Assembly (NCBI RefSeq): GCF_011493005.1
Contig: NZ_CP049159.1
Location: 1 to 64,000 of the forward strand
DNA: 64,000 nt
Source of the DNA: Caballeronia sp. SBC1
Lineage (GTDB): Bacteria; Pseudomonadota; Gammaproteobacteria; Burkholderiales; Burkholderiaceae
Direction of reading: 5' to 3'
In this document: one piece after another, positions 9,524 to 18,390 of the stretch
Layout: every line of letters begins with the position of its first letter
Position numbering within the stretch: position 1 is the first letter of the stretch
Position numbers and translations under genes: made by a program
The notes under the pieces: generated by a model
Databases searched by the model: none
The model's input: the letters and a program-made list of their open reading frames with translations, nothing else
Told to the model about the DNA's origin: nothing

Positions 9524-9631
9524 GCCTTACGCTACGAAGCTTGCATAAGGGAGAGATCCTATGTGCAGGCGGGTCGTCGGCGAACTGATACGTAAAATCA
9601 GCGTGTCGAGTCCTGTTCAAAGGAGAACATC

Positions 9632-10786
9632 ATGCGCACGGATCAGACGTTCACGACGGGTGGTGAAGAAACGGTGCTGGCGGTGTCACTTGAGCTTGCT
9701 GCGGCGAAGTGGAAGGTCGCGCTACACGACGGCCGGCGCGAGAAGCCGGCGGTGCACACGGTCGCGCAGCCCCAGGCCGCCGCCCGCCTGCAAGCCGTGC
9801 TGGACGTGATCGAACAACAGAAGCTGCAGTGGTCGCTGCCGGCGGGTACACGGGTCGTGGTGAGCTACGAGGCTGGCCAGGACGCGTTCTGGATCTGCCG
9901 TGCGCTGCAGGCGCACGGCATCGAGTGTTATGTCGTCGATCCGGCGAGCATTCCGGTCGAACGCCACAAGCGGCGCGCGAAGACCGACCGGCTCGATGTC
10001 ATCAAACTGGTGATCAACCTACGCGCGTGGCTGCGCGGCGAGCGTGACCGCATGCACGTAGTTCACGTGCCGTCGCCGCAGGACGAGGCGTCGCGCCAGC
10101 TGATGCGCGATCGAGGGGAACTGCAGAAGGAAATACTGCAGCATCGCGACCGCATGCGCAAACTGCTGGCCACGCTCGGTTGCTGGGATGAGGTCGACCA
10201 CAAGGCCTTTGCCGGCCGGCTCGCCCGTAACGAGGTGAAGTGCCACGACGGTGCGCCGCTGCCGCCCGAACTGCGGGAGCGGCTGCTACGCGAGTGTGAA
10301 CGGCTGGCGCTCGTCGCGCAGCAACTCGCGGCGCTGGAGAAGACGCGGCAGGCCAGCGTGCCAGCACCCGCGCGTCGGCGAAGCGATGACCTTGCGCGCC
10401 TGAAAGGGATTGGCGAAGTGGGTGCGTCGCGCCTCGCGCTCGAGCTGTTCTGGCGGGAGTTCAGCAACCGCCGCCAGGTGGGTGCGTGCGTGGGGCTGGT
10501 GCCGCAGCCGTACGACAGTGGCGAGAGCCAAGTCGATCAGGGCATCAGCAAGCAGGGCAACCGACGGGTGCGCGCGCTGCTGATCGAGATGGCGTGGACC
10601 TGGCTGCGCTACCAGCCCGCCAGTGCACTGACGCAGTGGTTCAACCGGCGCACGCAGGGCACGGGGCCGAACCGCCGCGCGCGGCGTATCGCCATCGTCG
10701 CGGTGGCACGGCGCCTGGCGATTGCGCTCTGGCGCTATCTGAAGGACGGGGTGATACCCGAAGGCGCTCAACTGAAGGCGGCCTGA
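9632..10786 (+). CDS. IS110-family transposase
   Basis: The 384-residue protein has the IS110 layout: an N-terminal RuvC-like acidic domain with conserved stretches SLELAAAKWKVAL, SYEAGQDAFWICRAL and RAKTDRLDVIKLV, and a C-terminal Transposase_20 domain (LKGIGEVGASRLAL, ISKQGNRRVRALL). The first acidic position is Glu rather than Asp. GGAGAAC precedes ATG 9632. IS110-type elements have no terminal inverted repeats and encode a guide RNA in a flanking non-coding end, so exact boundaries could not be set from this sequence. Confidence 0.9.
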   Translation: MRTDQTFTTGGEETVLAVSLELAAAKWKVALHDGRREKPAVHTVAQPQAAARLQAVLDVIEQQKLQWSLPAGTRVVVSYEAGQDAFWICRALQAHGIECYVVDPASIPVERHKRRAKTDRLDVIKLVINLRAWLRGERDRMHVVHVPSPQDEASRQLMRDRGELQKEILQHRDRMRKLLATLGCWDEVDHKAFAGRLARNEVKCHDGAPLPPELRERLLRECERLALVAQQLAALEKTRQASVPAPARRRSDDLARLKGIGEVGASRLALELFWREFSNRRQVGACVGLVPQPYDSGESQVDQGISKQGNRRVRALLIEMAWTWLRYQPASALTQWFNRRTQGTGPNRRARRIAIVAVARRLAIALWRYLKDGVIPEGAQLKAA

Positions 10787-11293
10787 GCCGGCAACGTTTA
10801 GCATAGCGACGCAATCATTCAAGGTCCGAAACCTGCGTATTGACCGTTTGAAGTGAACATGCCCGTTGGCTACCCGGGTTACCCACGTAACCGATCTTAG
10901 AGATGGGGCATTTTCCTGGAAAAATTCCAGCGCAACGCGCATACAGGATGAGGCTGGCCATGCGCCAGCGGATAGAAGGTGGGTGAGACGCTGGAGTCTC
11001 ACGCGCGCGATGACCGCGGCTTTAGACCAGGGACGCAGACCGGATTGCAGCAAATGTTGACGTTGGTAAATATGCGACCAGAACCGGCTTGCATGCTGGC
11101 GAGCGCAATAACCTGTGCTCACCAGCACTCCTCAGCATACCGAACCCTTCGCGCGTCAAGGGTCCGCTGGCGCCAGGCTTTGGCCTGCCCTTGACCCGAT
11201 TACGCGCTTCCGTTCATGGAGGCACAGAAGGAGCTGACCGATGATTTGTGAGTCAGTCTGCCGAAAGGCCTTGACAACTTCCTGCTCATAGAA
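10787..11293. other. Non-coding stretch, probably right flank of the IS110 element
   Basis: No convincing gene is seen here. A perfect hairpin GTGAGAC-GCTGGA-GTCTCAC lies at 10983-11002. The first part may be the right non-coding end of the IS110 element. The part from about 11160 to 11293 is the 3' exon side of the group II intron relic. A minus-strand open frame there (containing AFRQTDSQIIGQLL) could be a fragment of the interrupted gene but is not identified. Confidence 0.35.
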
Positions 11294-11331
11294 GGGTAGC
11301 CACGTTCCCTCTCGGAAACGCGGCCCCCGAA

Positions 11332-11366
11332 GAACCGTGCGTGCGAGCTTTCCCCGCACACGGCTC
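11332..11366 (-). ncRNA. Group II intron domain V
   Basis: On the minus strand the 35 bases begin GAGCCGTGTGCG and end CGCACGCACGGTTC, separated by a GAAA-type loop. This closely matches the bacterial consensus for the catalytic domain V hairpin, with one extra base near the loop. The strands pair over the full stem. Domain V is the most diagnostic part of a group II intron. Confidence 0.82.
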
Positions 11367-11996
11367 GCGCACAGCATTAAGCGCCTTGCTGACGCCGGCC
11401 TTGCCGAATTGCACAAGCCCTTCGCAAGCCGTCACATCGTTGGTTCACCTCATTGCTGAGACCAGGGCGCTGAACCGTCGTAAAACGATCTCTTTCAAGC
11501 TTCCCTGCATCGAACCTCAAATGAACACCTGCGACAACTGCACCACGCGGAAGTCTGCACCCTTTCAGGTCAGGGCAAATCTCGAACCCCTATGCGGCCC
11601 ATTACAGGCAGCCGTTCGCTTGTTCCGCGTTCTCATACCCGCTTCCTCAACAGTGCCCCTCGAGGGTTGCCTGCCTTGATGGCGATGAACCGAAATCAAG
11701 GCGAAGAATCGGGCTTACCACGTTCCCTTCCTTGCCGACCCGCCAGTTGCGCGGGCCTATCCGTTTAGCACCTGCCTCTTTCCCGATGACGTTTCGACGG
11801 CGTACGCTCAAGAACCAGGAGCGTAACCAGCCATTCACCTTTTGGTTTGAGCCTAACAGCTGTTTTCGCCGACTTAAAAGTGACCCACCGCGCCGACTGA
11901 ATTCTGACCCGGGGTGTGGACCGGTCTGAATGCCAGCCGGTTGTGGATAAGTCTATGGTTTTGTGTCTCGCTTGTCCTCTATTTTGATGAAGTACT

Positions 11997-12045
11997 GCCG
12001 GGATTAAGCCGCGTAGGGCGTAGCCCGTAGCGGCTTAATCCCGGC
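11997..12045 (-). terminator. Long stem-loop downstream of istB
   Basis: Perfect 16-base arms (GCCGGGATTAAGCCGC at 11997-12012 and its complement at 12030-12045) enclose a loop that itself contains a GGGC/GCCC mini-stem. It lies 13 bases beyond the istB stop. No T run follows on the minus strand, so a terminator role is only likely, not shown. Confidence 0.45.
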
Positions 12046-12057
12046 GCTGCAATTCGT

Positions 12058-12855
12058 TCATCGCGCGTCCTCTTTGCTCGGCGCGCGGCTCTTGCTCATA
12101 CCCTCGCGTGCACGGATATGCTTCTTCGCATTGGTGCTGCTGTGCCGGAAGCGATAGCTTTCATTGCCGGTTTCAACGATGTGGCAGTGATGCGTGAGAC
12201 GGTCGAGCAAGGCCGTGGTCATCTTTGCATCGCCGAATACACTCGACCATTCGCCGAAATCCAAATTTGTCGTGATGGCTACGCTCGTATGCTCGTAAAG
12301 ATTGCTCAGCAAATGAAACAGCAGCGCTCCGCCGGCTTGGCTAAACGGCAAATACCCCAGCTCATCGCAAATCACCAAGTCCAGACGCAGCATGCTCGCC
12401 AGGATTCGGCCAGCCCGGCCTTGTGCCTTCTCCTGCTCCAGCGCGTTGACCAGATTCACGGTGGAGTAAAAGCGAACACGCTTGCCGTGCTCCACAATGC
12501 TTGACACACCGATGGCCGTCGCCAGATGACTTTTTCCCGAACCCGTTCCGCCGACGAACACCAGGTTGTGCGCATCCTCGGTGAATGTCGTCTCGGCCAA
12601 CTTCGCGATGAGCTTTTGGTCGACCGGCGAACCGTCGAAGTCAAAGCCGGCCAGATCACGATGCATGGGGAATTTCGCCGCCAGCATTTGATTGTTCACC
12701 GAACGTACCGCCCGGTCTGCGGTTTCGGCTTGCAGCAGGCGATCTAGCACCCAGTTCAACGAGGAAACCTCCGCGTCGCCCTCCTGAAGCTCGGCCCAGG
12801 CTGCGGCCATCCCATGCAGGCGCAGTTGCTTGAGTTCGGCGCTCAGATCACGCAT
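12058..12855 (-). CDS. istB: IS21-family helper ATPase IstB
   Basis: From ATG 12855 this is a 265-residue AAA+ ATPase with Walker [10 protein letters not shown], Walker [12 protein letters not shown] and the usual IstB N-terminus ([13 protein letters not shown]). It assists the IstA transposase in target capture. The start overlaps the end of istA by eight bases, as expected for coupled istAB translation. It appears intact although its partner is broken. Confidence 0.9.
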   Translation of the reverse strand: MRDLSAELKQLRLHGMAAAWAELQEGDAEVSSLNWVLDRLLQAETADRAVRSVNNQMLAAKFPMHRDLAGFDFDGSPVDQKLIAKLAETTFTEDAHNLVFVGGTGSGKSHLATAIGVSSIVEHGKRVRFYSTVNLVNALEQEKAQGRAGRILASMLRLDLVICDELGYLPFSQAGGALLFHLLSNLYEHTSVAITTNLDFGEWSSVFGDAKMTTALLDRLTHHCHIVETGNESYRFRHSSTNAKKHIRAREGMSKSRAPSKEDAR

Positions 12856-14377
12856 GGTCGACCTCCGGCAACGCGCTGCGCAATCCGTCGTAGCGCGACG
12901 TATTGGCCAGTGGCGGCGTCGAGAGCTGCAGCTGCGTATTGATCTTTGGTGGAAGCTGCGCGTCGCGTAGTCTTGCAAGCACGTTCTCCACGTGCTCGAC
13001 GCTCACACGCCCCAAGGACGGCATCTGCTCCAAGACCAACCCGATCGCCGTCAAGACCGCATCCAGCCCGCTTCCCGGAACCAGCGCCAGTATCTTCGCC
13101 ATCACCCGGTCGCCCCCCGTTTCGCGAAGCAGCCCCACGCGCAAGCGTTTGAGCGGTTCAGGCATATCCAGAAACGGTGCGCCATTACGCAACGCCCCGG
13201 GTTTGCGCTGCAATAGCGTCACATAATGTTGCCAGTCATACTGCACCAGGGTGTTACCTGCCAGCCGGGCGTGCCCCGCGACCGCCGTGCTCTGCGCCAC
13301 CACCTCAACCCGCGTGGGGTAAAGCCGCGTACTTAGCATTTGGCCTGCAAACTCACAGGGAACCGAATAGCGATTACGCGCGATCACCACCAGGCAGGTA
13401 CTCGACACGCGCGCCAGACGCTCGACGTATCCGTCAAACGGTGCCGGCATGGGCATCAAATGCTCGCGCTCCAGATCAAGCACGTCTGCCACGCTCACGC
13501 CTTTGTAATCAGGATGGCGCACCTCATTCCAAAGCAACCGACAACGCGAGTCCAGCCAACTGTTCAATTCGGCGAGACTGCCGAAGCGCTCCTCGCGCGC
13601 GCTCGCCCAGATCCGTTGCCGGCTATCCTGCACGTTCTTCTCGACGACCCCTTTTTCCCAGCCACTGGCCACATTGCAGAAGTCCGGTTCAAACAGGTAG
13701 TGAGAGCACATGACAGCGAAACGCGCATTGACCAACCGTTCCTTGCCTTTACACGGGACCTTGTCGACCGCCGTTTTCATGTTGTCATAGATGCCGCGGC
13801 GTGCCACGCCACCGAGCGCTTGGAACGCTCGTGTATGCGCGTCAAAGAGCATCTCGCCCCCTGTGTCAGGCTACTTGTCGTGTGTCTTTCTTGAAATAAG
13901 AATGTCTGATCTGGTTTCCAAAGTTGGGTTGGGTTCGGTTTTTTTGCTTCATTTTTCGAACATCCTTTCCGGAATTAGGGGCTGGGTGTTACGGGTGGAG
14001 CGCAGTGGCACAAACGCGCTCGTTGAAATCGACTTGCCTTGGGCGACTCGCCACATCCGAATAAAATCGGTCACCCGCGAATAACAACCCTCATAGCCCG
14101 CGACTTGGAGCTGCTCAAACAGCGTCCACGTCCTGCGCCGCTCCTTTCTCGGCCGGAGCGCGTCAACGACCGACGCTTCAATGAGCTTCTCATGAAACGG
14201 GGTGAGCTTGGTGACCCGCTCCCCGCGTGCGTACTTTGGCTCCTGCGCGCTACCTTCTTTTAGATATTTACGAATCGTGATGCGCGACAAACTCGTCAGC
14301 CGCGCAATCTCGCGTACCGACTTGTCCTGGCGGTGGAACATCCGCCGTACTTTGCCAATCATGGTCATCGGGAGCAT
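12848..14377 (-). pseudogene. istA: IS21-family transposase IstA, internal replacement/deletion
   Basis: The N-terminal part (13949-14377) carries a helix-turn-helix (VREIARLTSLSRITIRKYL), and the C-terminal part (12848-13852) restarts at LFDAHTRAFQALGGVARRGI with the second catalytic Asp in IYDNMKTAV and the KGVVEKNVQ glutamate. Between them the region that normally holds the first catalytic Asp (FxxDW) is missing; about 100 bases of unrelated T-rich sequence sit there and the frame is closed. The transposase is therefore inactive unless supplied in trans. Confidence 0.85.
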
Positions 14378-14575
14378 CCTCTAAACCTCTGCCTCTAAAA
14401 GCAGCAGGTTAGGCTGATTGCCCGGGTCACTTTTAAGTCGGCGAAACCATCATAAGTGGGTCACTTTTAGGTCGGGGTCTACACCTAACAGCAGCTTTGG
14501 CTCATCTTGCATTACGAGAATTCGAACAGCAGTTCACTTTACGTTGTGCATGCGGAACTTGCCTAGCCTTCACAC

Positions 14576-14966
14576 CGCACGGCTGCTGGCAGTGTCGACT
14601 CCTTCCTCGTCGCCGAGGTGAGTCTTCTTTCGAGAAGTACATTGTCCCCGGAGCTTCACACCCGACGGTTACCCATCGCGCATGTCCAGGTAGGCAACTG
14701 TTGGCCGTACAACAGGTCACAGCCTCGACCACCGACACATTGGTCATCGAATGTGTGACAAGACAAGAAAGAACTTTGCCATCCATACTGCTTGCCGATT
14801 AACGCTCGGCGGACGGCGACACGTGTCGCACGGTTCTTGTGCAAATAGAGGCAGTGAATGGTTTACAGTGGTCGGACTACACGAACTGATGATCGATGAT
14901 GAGTAAGGGAAGGTCTGCATAATCGTGCCCGATTGAGTTGCCAATTGGGCCGACGGCTGAGACAAG
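14576..14966. other. No gene recognised
   Basis: About 390 bases between the 5' end of the intron relic and an IS3 OrfA remnant. Short open frames exist on both strands but none has a recognisable domain or a good ribosome-binding site. Confidence 0.3.
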
Positions 14967-15250
14967 CTAATCTGGGATTGGATTTAACGACCAATTTGTG
15001 TTCAGCAAGCCTGCCTTGCCGAGCGCGCCGGACAAAAAATCATTCTCTAGCGCCAATTGGCCGATCTTTGCGTGAAGCGTCTTCAGATCCACCAGCGGCT
15101 CATTGACGGGCGCGCCCGTAGCGCCGAACATCGGCCGCTCGTTCTTGCAACTGCCGCTTCCATTCCGTGATCTGGTTCGGATGAGTCTCAAAATCTTGCG
15201 CCATTTCGGCCAGCGTCCGCACAGCGGCTGGGCGCTCGCTGGCCATCACC
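14967..15250 (-). pseudogene. IS3-family OrfA remnant
   Basis: The minus strand encodes typical IS3 OrfA sequence in two frames: LAEMAQDFETHPNQITEWKR in one, then VDLKTLHAKIGQLALENDFL and SGALGKAGLL in the next. A frameshift lies near 15110-15120. The protein has lost its N-terminus and the downstream OrfB is absent, so this is a fossil of an element that once stood here. Confidence 0.75.
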
Positions 15251-15520
15251 CAGTGAGAGCTTCCAGTTCTTCTCGCCCAGTTCAAAAGCCATGTACAGGC
15301 GGCCACCTGCCGTCGTATCCTGCCCGCGGAGGGCTGTGTCAAGACGTATCCACTTGCGTGCTCCTTCGGAGAAAACGAGTGTGCAAGTCCCGTTTTACTC
15401 CAGTCGGGCTTTCTGTCGCTGCCCTCCCACATAGCATCTAGTAAAAAGCAGCGTACGGACTCAAGTTAATGATTTTTTGGCCGTTACTCTTCTGAATAGA
15501 TGATATAAGAGCGACCTCGT

Positions 15521-15955
15521 GTGGCTGACAACAACTTAAATCCAAGGTCGCATTTTTTCGAACCAAACGCTTTTTGCGAGGCTACCGTGAGTCAGACTTT
15601 TGAGACAGTGTCACTTGAAAAGATGGAAGAGGCCAACGAAGCCGCGTTGGACTTGTTGCCTTTCGGCGTCGTTGGCTTCATGTCCGACTACATAGTGACT
15701 TTTTTTAACGCGTCTGAGTCCAAGGCCGCTGGCTTGAGCCCGAGCCGCGTTGTTGGCAAGCATTTTTTCCACGAAGTCGCACCTTGCATGAACAACTTTA
15801 TGGTGGCGCAACGGTTCGAGGATGAACAAAACCTCGATGACATCATCCCCTATGTGCTTACCTTACGGATGAGGCCAACGCCCGTGCGCTTGCGCCTGAT
15901 GAAATCGAACGAAAGCGCAAAGCAATTTTTGCTTGTTGAGCGAAAGGTGCAATAG
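15521..15955 (+). CDS. PYP-like PAS-domain protein with conserved chromophore cysteine
   Basis: This 144-residue protein aligns with photoactive yellow protein over its PAS core (LPFGVVGF, VVGKHFFHEVAPC). The cysteine that carries p-coumarate in PYP is present (C89, in EVAPC), and the glutamate equivalent to E46 is kept (E66). The tyrosine equivalent to Y42 is Phe (F62), T50 is Ala and R52 is Leu. It may bind a chromophore with altered tuning or act as a partner without one. GTG 15521 is the likely start; an ATG at 15623 is the alternative. Its stop overlaps the next start (TAGTG), so it is translationally coupled to the diguanylate cyclase. Confidence 0.75.
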   Translation: MADNNLNPRSHFFEPNAFCEATVSQTFETVSLEKMEEANEAALDLLPFGVVGFMSDYIVTFFNASESKAAGLSPSRVVGKHFFHEVAPCMNNFMVAQRFEDEQNLDDIIPYVLTLRMRPTPVRLRLMKSNESAKQFLLVERKVQ

Positions 15956-17241
15956 TGCATGACTTGACCGACACTGCTAACTCGCTTGAGGCTGAACACG
16001 AAGCGTTGCTCTCGTTCATGTACCTGTCTCCAGTCGGCATCATTCGCAGCAACGGATCGGGGAACGTTGACATGCTCAACCCGCTCGCTGTTCAACTCTT
16101 GATGCCTCTCGTCGGATCACAAGGCATCGGCAATATCTTCGAAAGCCTCAGCAACGTTGCACCTGAATTACGCAACCTGGTCTCAAGCTATCAGGCAACT
16201 CGTGGTCCTGTTTGCGAAGGGCATCGAATTTTTCTGACACCTTCCCGGGAACACGCCATTGTACTGTCGTGCTCGATCATCAAGATCAACTCAGATATGT
16301 TGATGACGGTTCTCACCGATATCTCACGCCAAGTCGAAGCTGAGCGACACGCACGGCAGAATGAAGCGTGGCTCTCCGGAATTTACACAAGCGTCAACGA
16401 TTTTGCGTTCTTCACACTCGACGCATTGGGCAACATCGACAGTTGGAATACGTCAGTCGAACAAGTGACGGGCTATTCTTCGAGCGAGGTGATCGGCCGA
16501 CCTCTTTCACTCTTCTATGCCCGCGACGAAGTTGATCCCTACCGTTTTCCGGAACACATCGCGCTCACCCGAGAAGAGGGTTGGCATGTCCAAGACAGCC
16601 GTTGTCAAGCAAAATCCGGCATTCGTTTTCATGCTCAAATGCTGGTAGCAGTGCTACGAGAGGACAGCGGCGAGTTTGCCGGTTATTCCGTCGTTTTGCG
16701 TGATATATCCGAGCGCAAAATCACCACGGACGAGCTCACACGCCTGCTCACGACTGATCATCTGACCGGGGCGGCAAACCGTGCACATTTTTTTAAAGTC
16801 GCCGAGACAGAAATCGCGCGCTCGATCAGGAACGGTCAACCTCTTTCATTTTTAATGATGGACGCAGATCATTTCAAGCGCATCAACGATACGTTCGGTC
16901 ATCCTGCAGGCGATGACGTCCTAAAAAAGATCGTCGCAGAAGCAAAGCGACACCTTAGAACAGGCGATGTAATGGCAAGGCTTGGCGGTGAGGAATTCGG
17001 GGTTATGCTACCCGCGACGGGCCACCAAGACGCTATGGAAATCGCGGAGCGTGTGCGCGCTGCGATTGAGGCCACAACCATTCAAACCACGCTCGGTGAT
17101 TCACAGCTGACGGTCACTGTGAGCCTTGGATGTGCCTCGCTTGGTCAATCGGTGAGCACGATGAATGAGTTACTGGCTACTGCCGACCGTGCGCTTTATG
17201 CAGCAAAGGCAGCTGGACGAAACAGAGTTGTCGGAAGCTAA
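15955..17241 (+). CDS. PAS-PAS-GGDEF diguanylate cyclase
   Basis: The 428-residue protein has two PAS-like domains (about 8-125 and 130-250, the second ending VVLRDISERK) and a C-terminal GGDEF domain (about 260-428). The active-site motif is GGEEF, with the magnesium-binding DADHFKRIND region and an inhibitory I-site RTGD five residues upstream, so it should make cyclic-di-GMP and be product-inhibited. It starts at GTG 15955, overlapping the PYP-like gene by one base. That suggests the PAS protein and cyclase are made together and that the former controls the latter. Confidence 0.88.
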   Translation: MHDLTDTANSLEAEHEALLSFMYLSPVGIIRSNGSGNVDMLNPLAVQLLMPLVGSQGIGNIFESLSNVAPELRNLVSSYQATRGPVCEGHRIFLTPSREHAIVLSCSIIKINSDMLMTVLTDISRQVEAERHARQNEAWLSGIYTSVNDFAFFTLDALGNIDSWNTSVEQVTGYSSSEVIGRPLSLFYARDEVDPYRFPEHIALTREEGWHVQDSRCQAKSGIRFHAQMLVAVLREDSGEFAGYSVVLRDISERKITTDELTRLLTTDHLTGAANRAHFFKVAETEIARSIRNGQPLSFLMMDADHFKRINDTFGHPAGDDVLKKIVAEAKRHLRTGDVMARLGGEEFGVMLPATGHQDAMEIAERVRAAIEATTIQTTLGDSQLTVTVSLGCASLGQSVSTMNELLATADRALYAAKAAGRNRVVGS

Positions 17242-17368
17242 AATTAACGACAGCTACGCCCGTTCGCGAAGGTTTCGTCCGGCACCCCAAAGACCGCGAG
17301 CAAAGGCTTTATATGTCGTTGGTAACCACTCATAGCAAAGCCCTGATAGGCAACCGGAGTCGTAACTT

Positions 17369-18163
17369 ATGAGTACCCGTTTTGATTCGATCAAAGTCAG
17401 CAGCAGCCGTGAAGGGGAATCTGGTTGTGCGGGCTGCGCGGGAACCTCAGTTGGTACTCCCGATATTGACTTCGCGTTTCAGCCGATAGTAGACGTCGAC
17501 GACCGCTTGGTTTACGCGTACGAAGCGCTGGTACGCGGCCCAAACGGGGAGCCGGCACATACTGTTCTGTCGCAAGTTGACGACGAAAACCGATATCCGT
17601 TTGATCAGCTGTGCAGAACCACAGCCATTGCACGCGCCTCGCAGATCGGACTCGACGCCTATCTCTCCATTAACTTCATGCCTAACGCGGTGTATCGACC
17701 GGAAGCCTGTATTCGGAGCACCTTTGAGGCGGCCCAAAAGTATAATTTCCCGGTCAACCATATTATTTTCGAGACAATTGAGGGAGAGCATATTATTGAC
17801 CGCCCTCACCTCGTGAACATTTTTAGCCAATACAAAAAGTTTGGGTTCCAAACCGCCATCGACGACTTCGGCGCAGGATATTCGGGCCTGACGTTGCTTG
17901 TCGATTTCCAGCCTGATCTGATCAAGCTCGACATGGCACTGGTTCGAGGCATTGACACCGATTCAGTGCGGCAGCACATTGCACGAGGCGTCCTCGCGAT
18001 TTGTAGAGATCTTGGGATACGGGTGATCGCCGAGGGAGTTGAGACGCGTGGCGAGCGCGATTTCTTTAGCGCCAACGGCGTGACACTCATGCAAGGCTAC
18101 TTTTTCGCAAAACCGGCGTTTCAGGCTATGCCGCAAGTAAGCCGCGATGCCTTCGCCCTCTGA
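17369..18163 (+). CDS. EAL-domain cyclic-di-GMP phosphodiesterase
   Basis: The 264-residue stand-alone EAL protein keeps the full set of catalytic motifs: EALVRG, SINFMPN, FETIE, IDDFGAGYSGL, PDLIKLD, VIAEGVET and MQGYFFAKP. It should hydrolyse cyclic-di-GMP to pGpG. There is no transmembrane segment; the first 30 residues are low-complexity with two nearby cysteines (CAGC). It follows the cyclase gene by 127 bases in the same direction, giving an opposed synthesis/degradation pair next to the PYP genes. Confidence 0.9.
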   Translation: MSTRFDSIKVSSSREGESGCAGCAGTSVGTPDIDFAFQPIVDVDDRLVYAYEALVRGPNGEPAHTVLSQVDDENRYPFDQLCRTTAIARASQIGLDAYLSINFMPNAVYRPEACIRSTFEAAQKYNFPVNHIIFETIEGEHIIDRPHLVNIFSQYKKFGFQTAIDDFGAGYSGLTLLVDFQPDLIKLDMALVRGIDTDSVRQHIARGVLAICRDLGIRVIAEGVETRGERDFFSANGVTLMQGYFFAKPAFQAMPQVSRDAFAL

Positions 18164-18390
18164 TTGTCAACTCCCTCGCTTGTCGTTTCCGCCGCGCTTA
18201 ACCTTGAAGATCATCAGGTCGCCTATGCCAATTTCAGGGTCCTCCGCATGGCGACAGCGCTAGCTTTGGCGTTGTCAGTACCGATGTGGCCCATAGAAAT
18301 CCCGATAATACTGTTCCCTGGCGACCGATCGCGTTCCGACGATCCGACTTGCTGCAATGCCGGTGATGTATTCGGGCAGAAGGATTCGAT

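Larger units (their letters stand above)
11861..14483 (-). mobile_element. IS21-family insertion sequence
   Basis: The element starts TGTTTTCGCCGACTTAAAAG at 11861 and, read inward from the other end at 14483, starts TGTAGACCCCGACCTAAAAG. Both are followed by GTGACCCA, and internal copies of the same motif lie near both ends, as is usual in IS21 elements. It is flanked by a nine-base direct repeat CCTAACAGC (11852-11860 and 14484-14492). Length is 2623 bases. It carries istB and a defective istA, both on the minus strand. Confidence 0.88.
11294..14575 (-). mobile_element. Group II intron relic without ORF, split by an IS21-type insertion
   Basis: Read on the minus strand, the intron would begin near 14575 with GTGTG (consensus GTGYG) and end near 11294 with GCTACCC. 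It contains a clear domain V (11332-11366), a domain VI-like hairpin just after it, and domain I-type segments such as TAAACGGATAGGC and GGGAACGTGG. Without the IS21-type element at 11861-14483 the intron would be only about 650 bases, too short for a reverse transcriptase, and no such ORF is seen. The 5' end is less certain than the 3' end. Confidence 0.7.
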
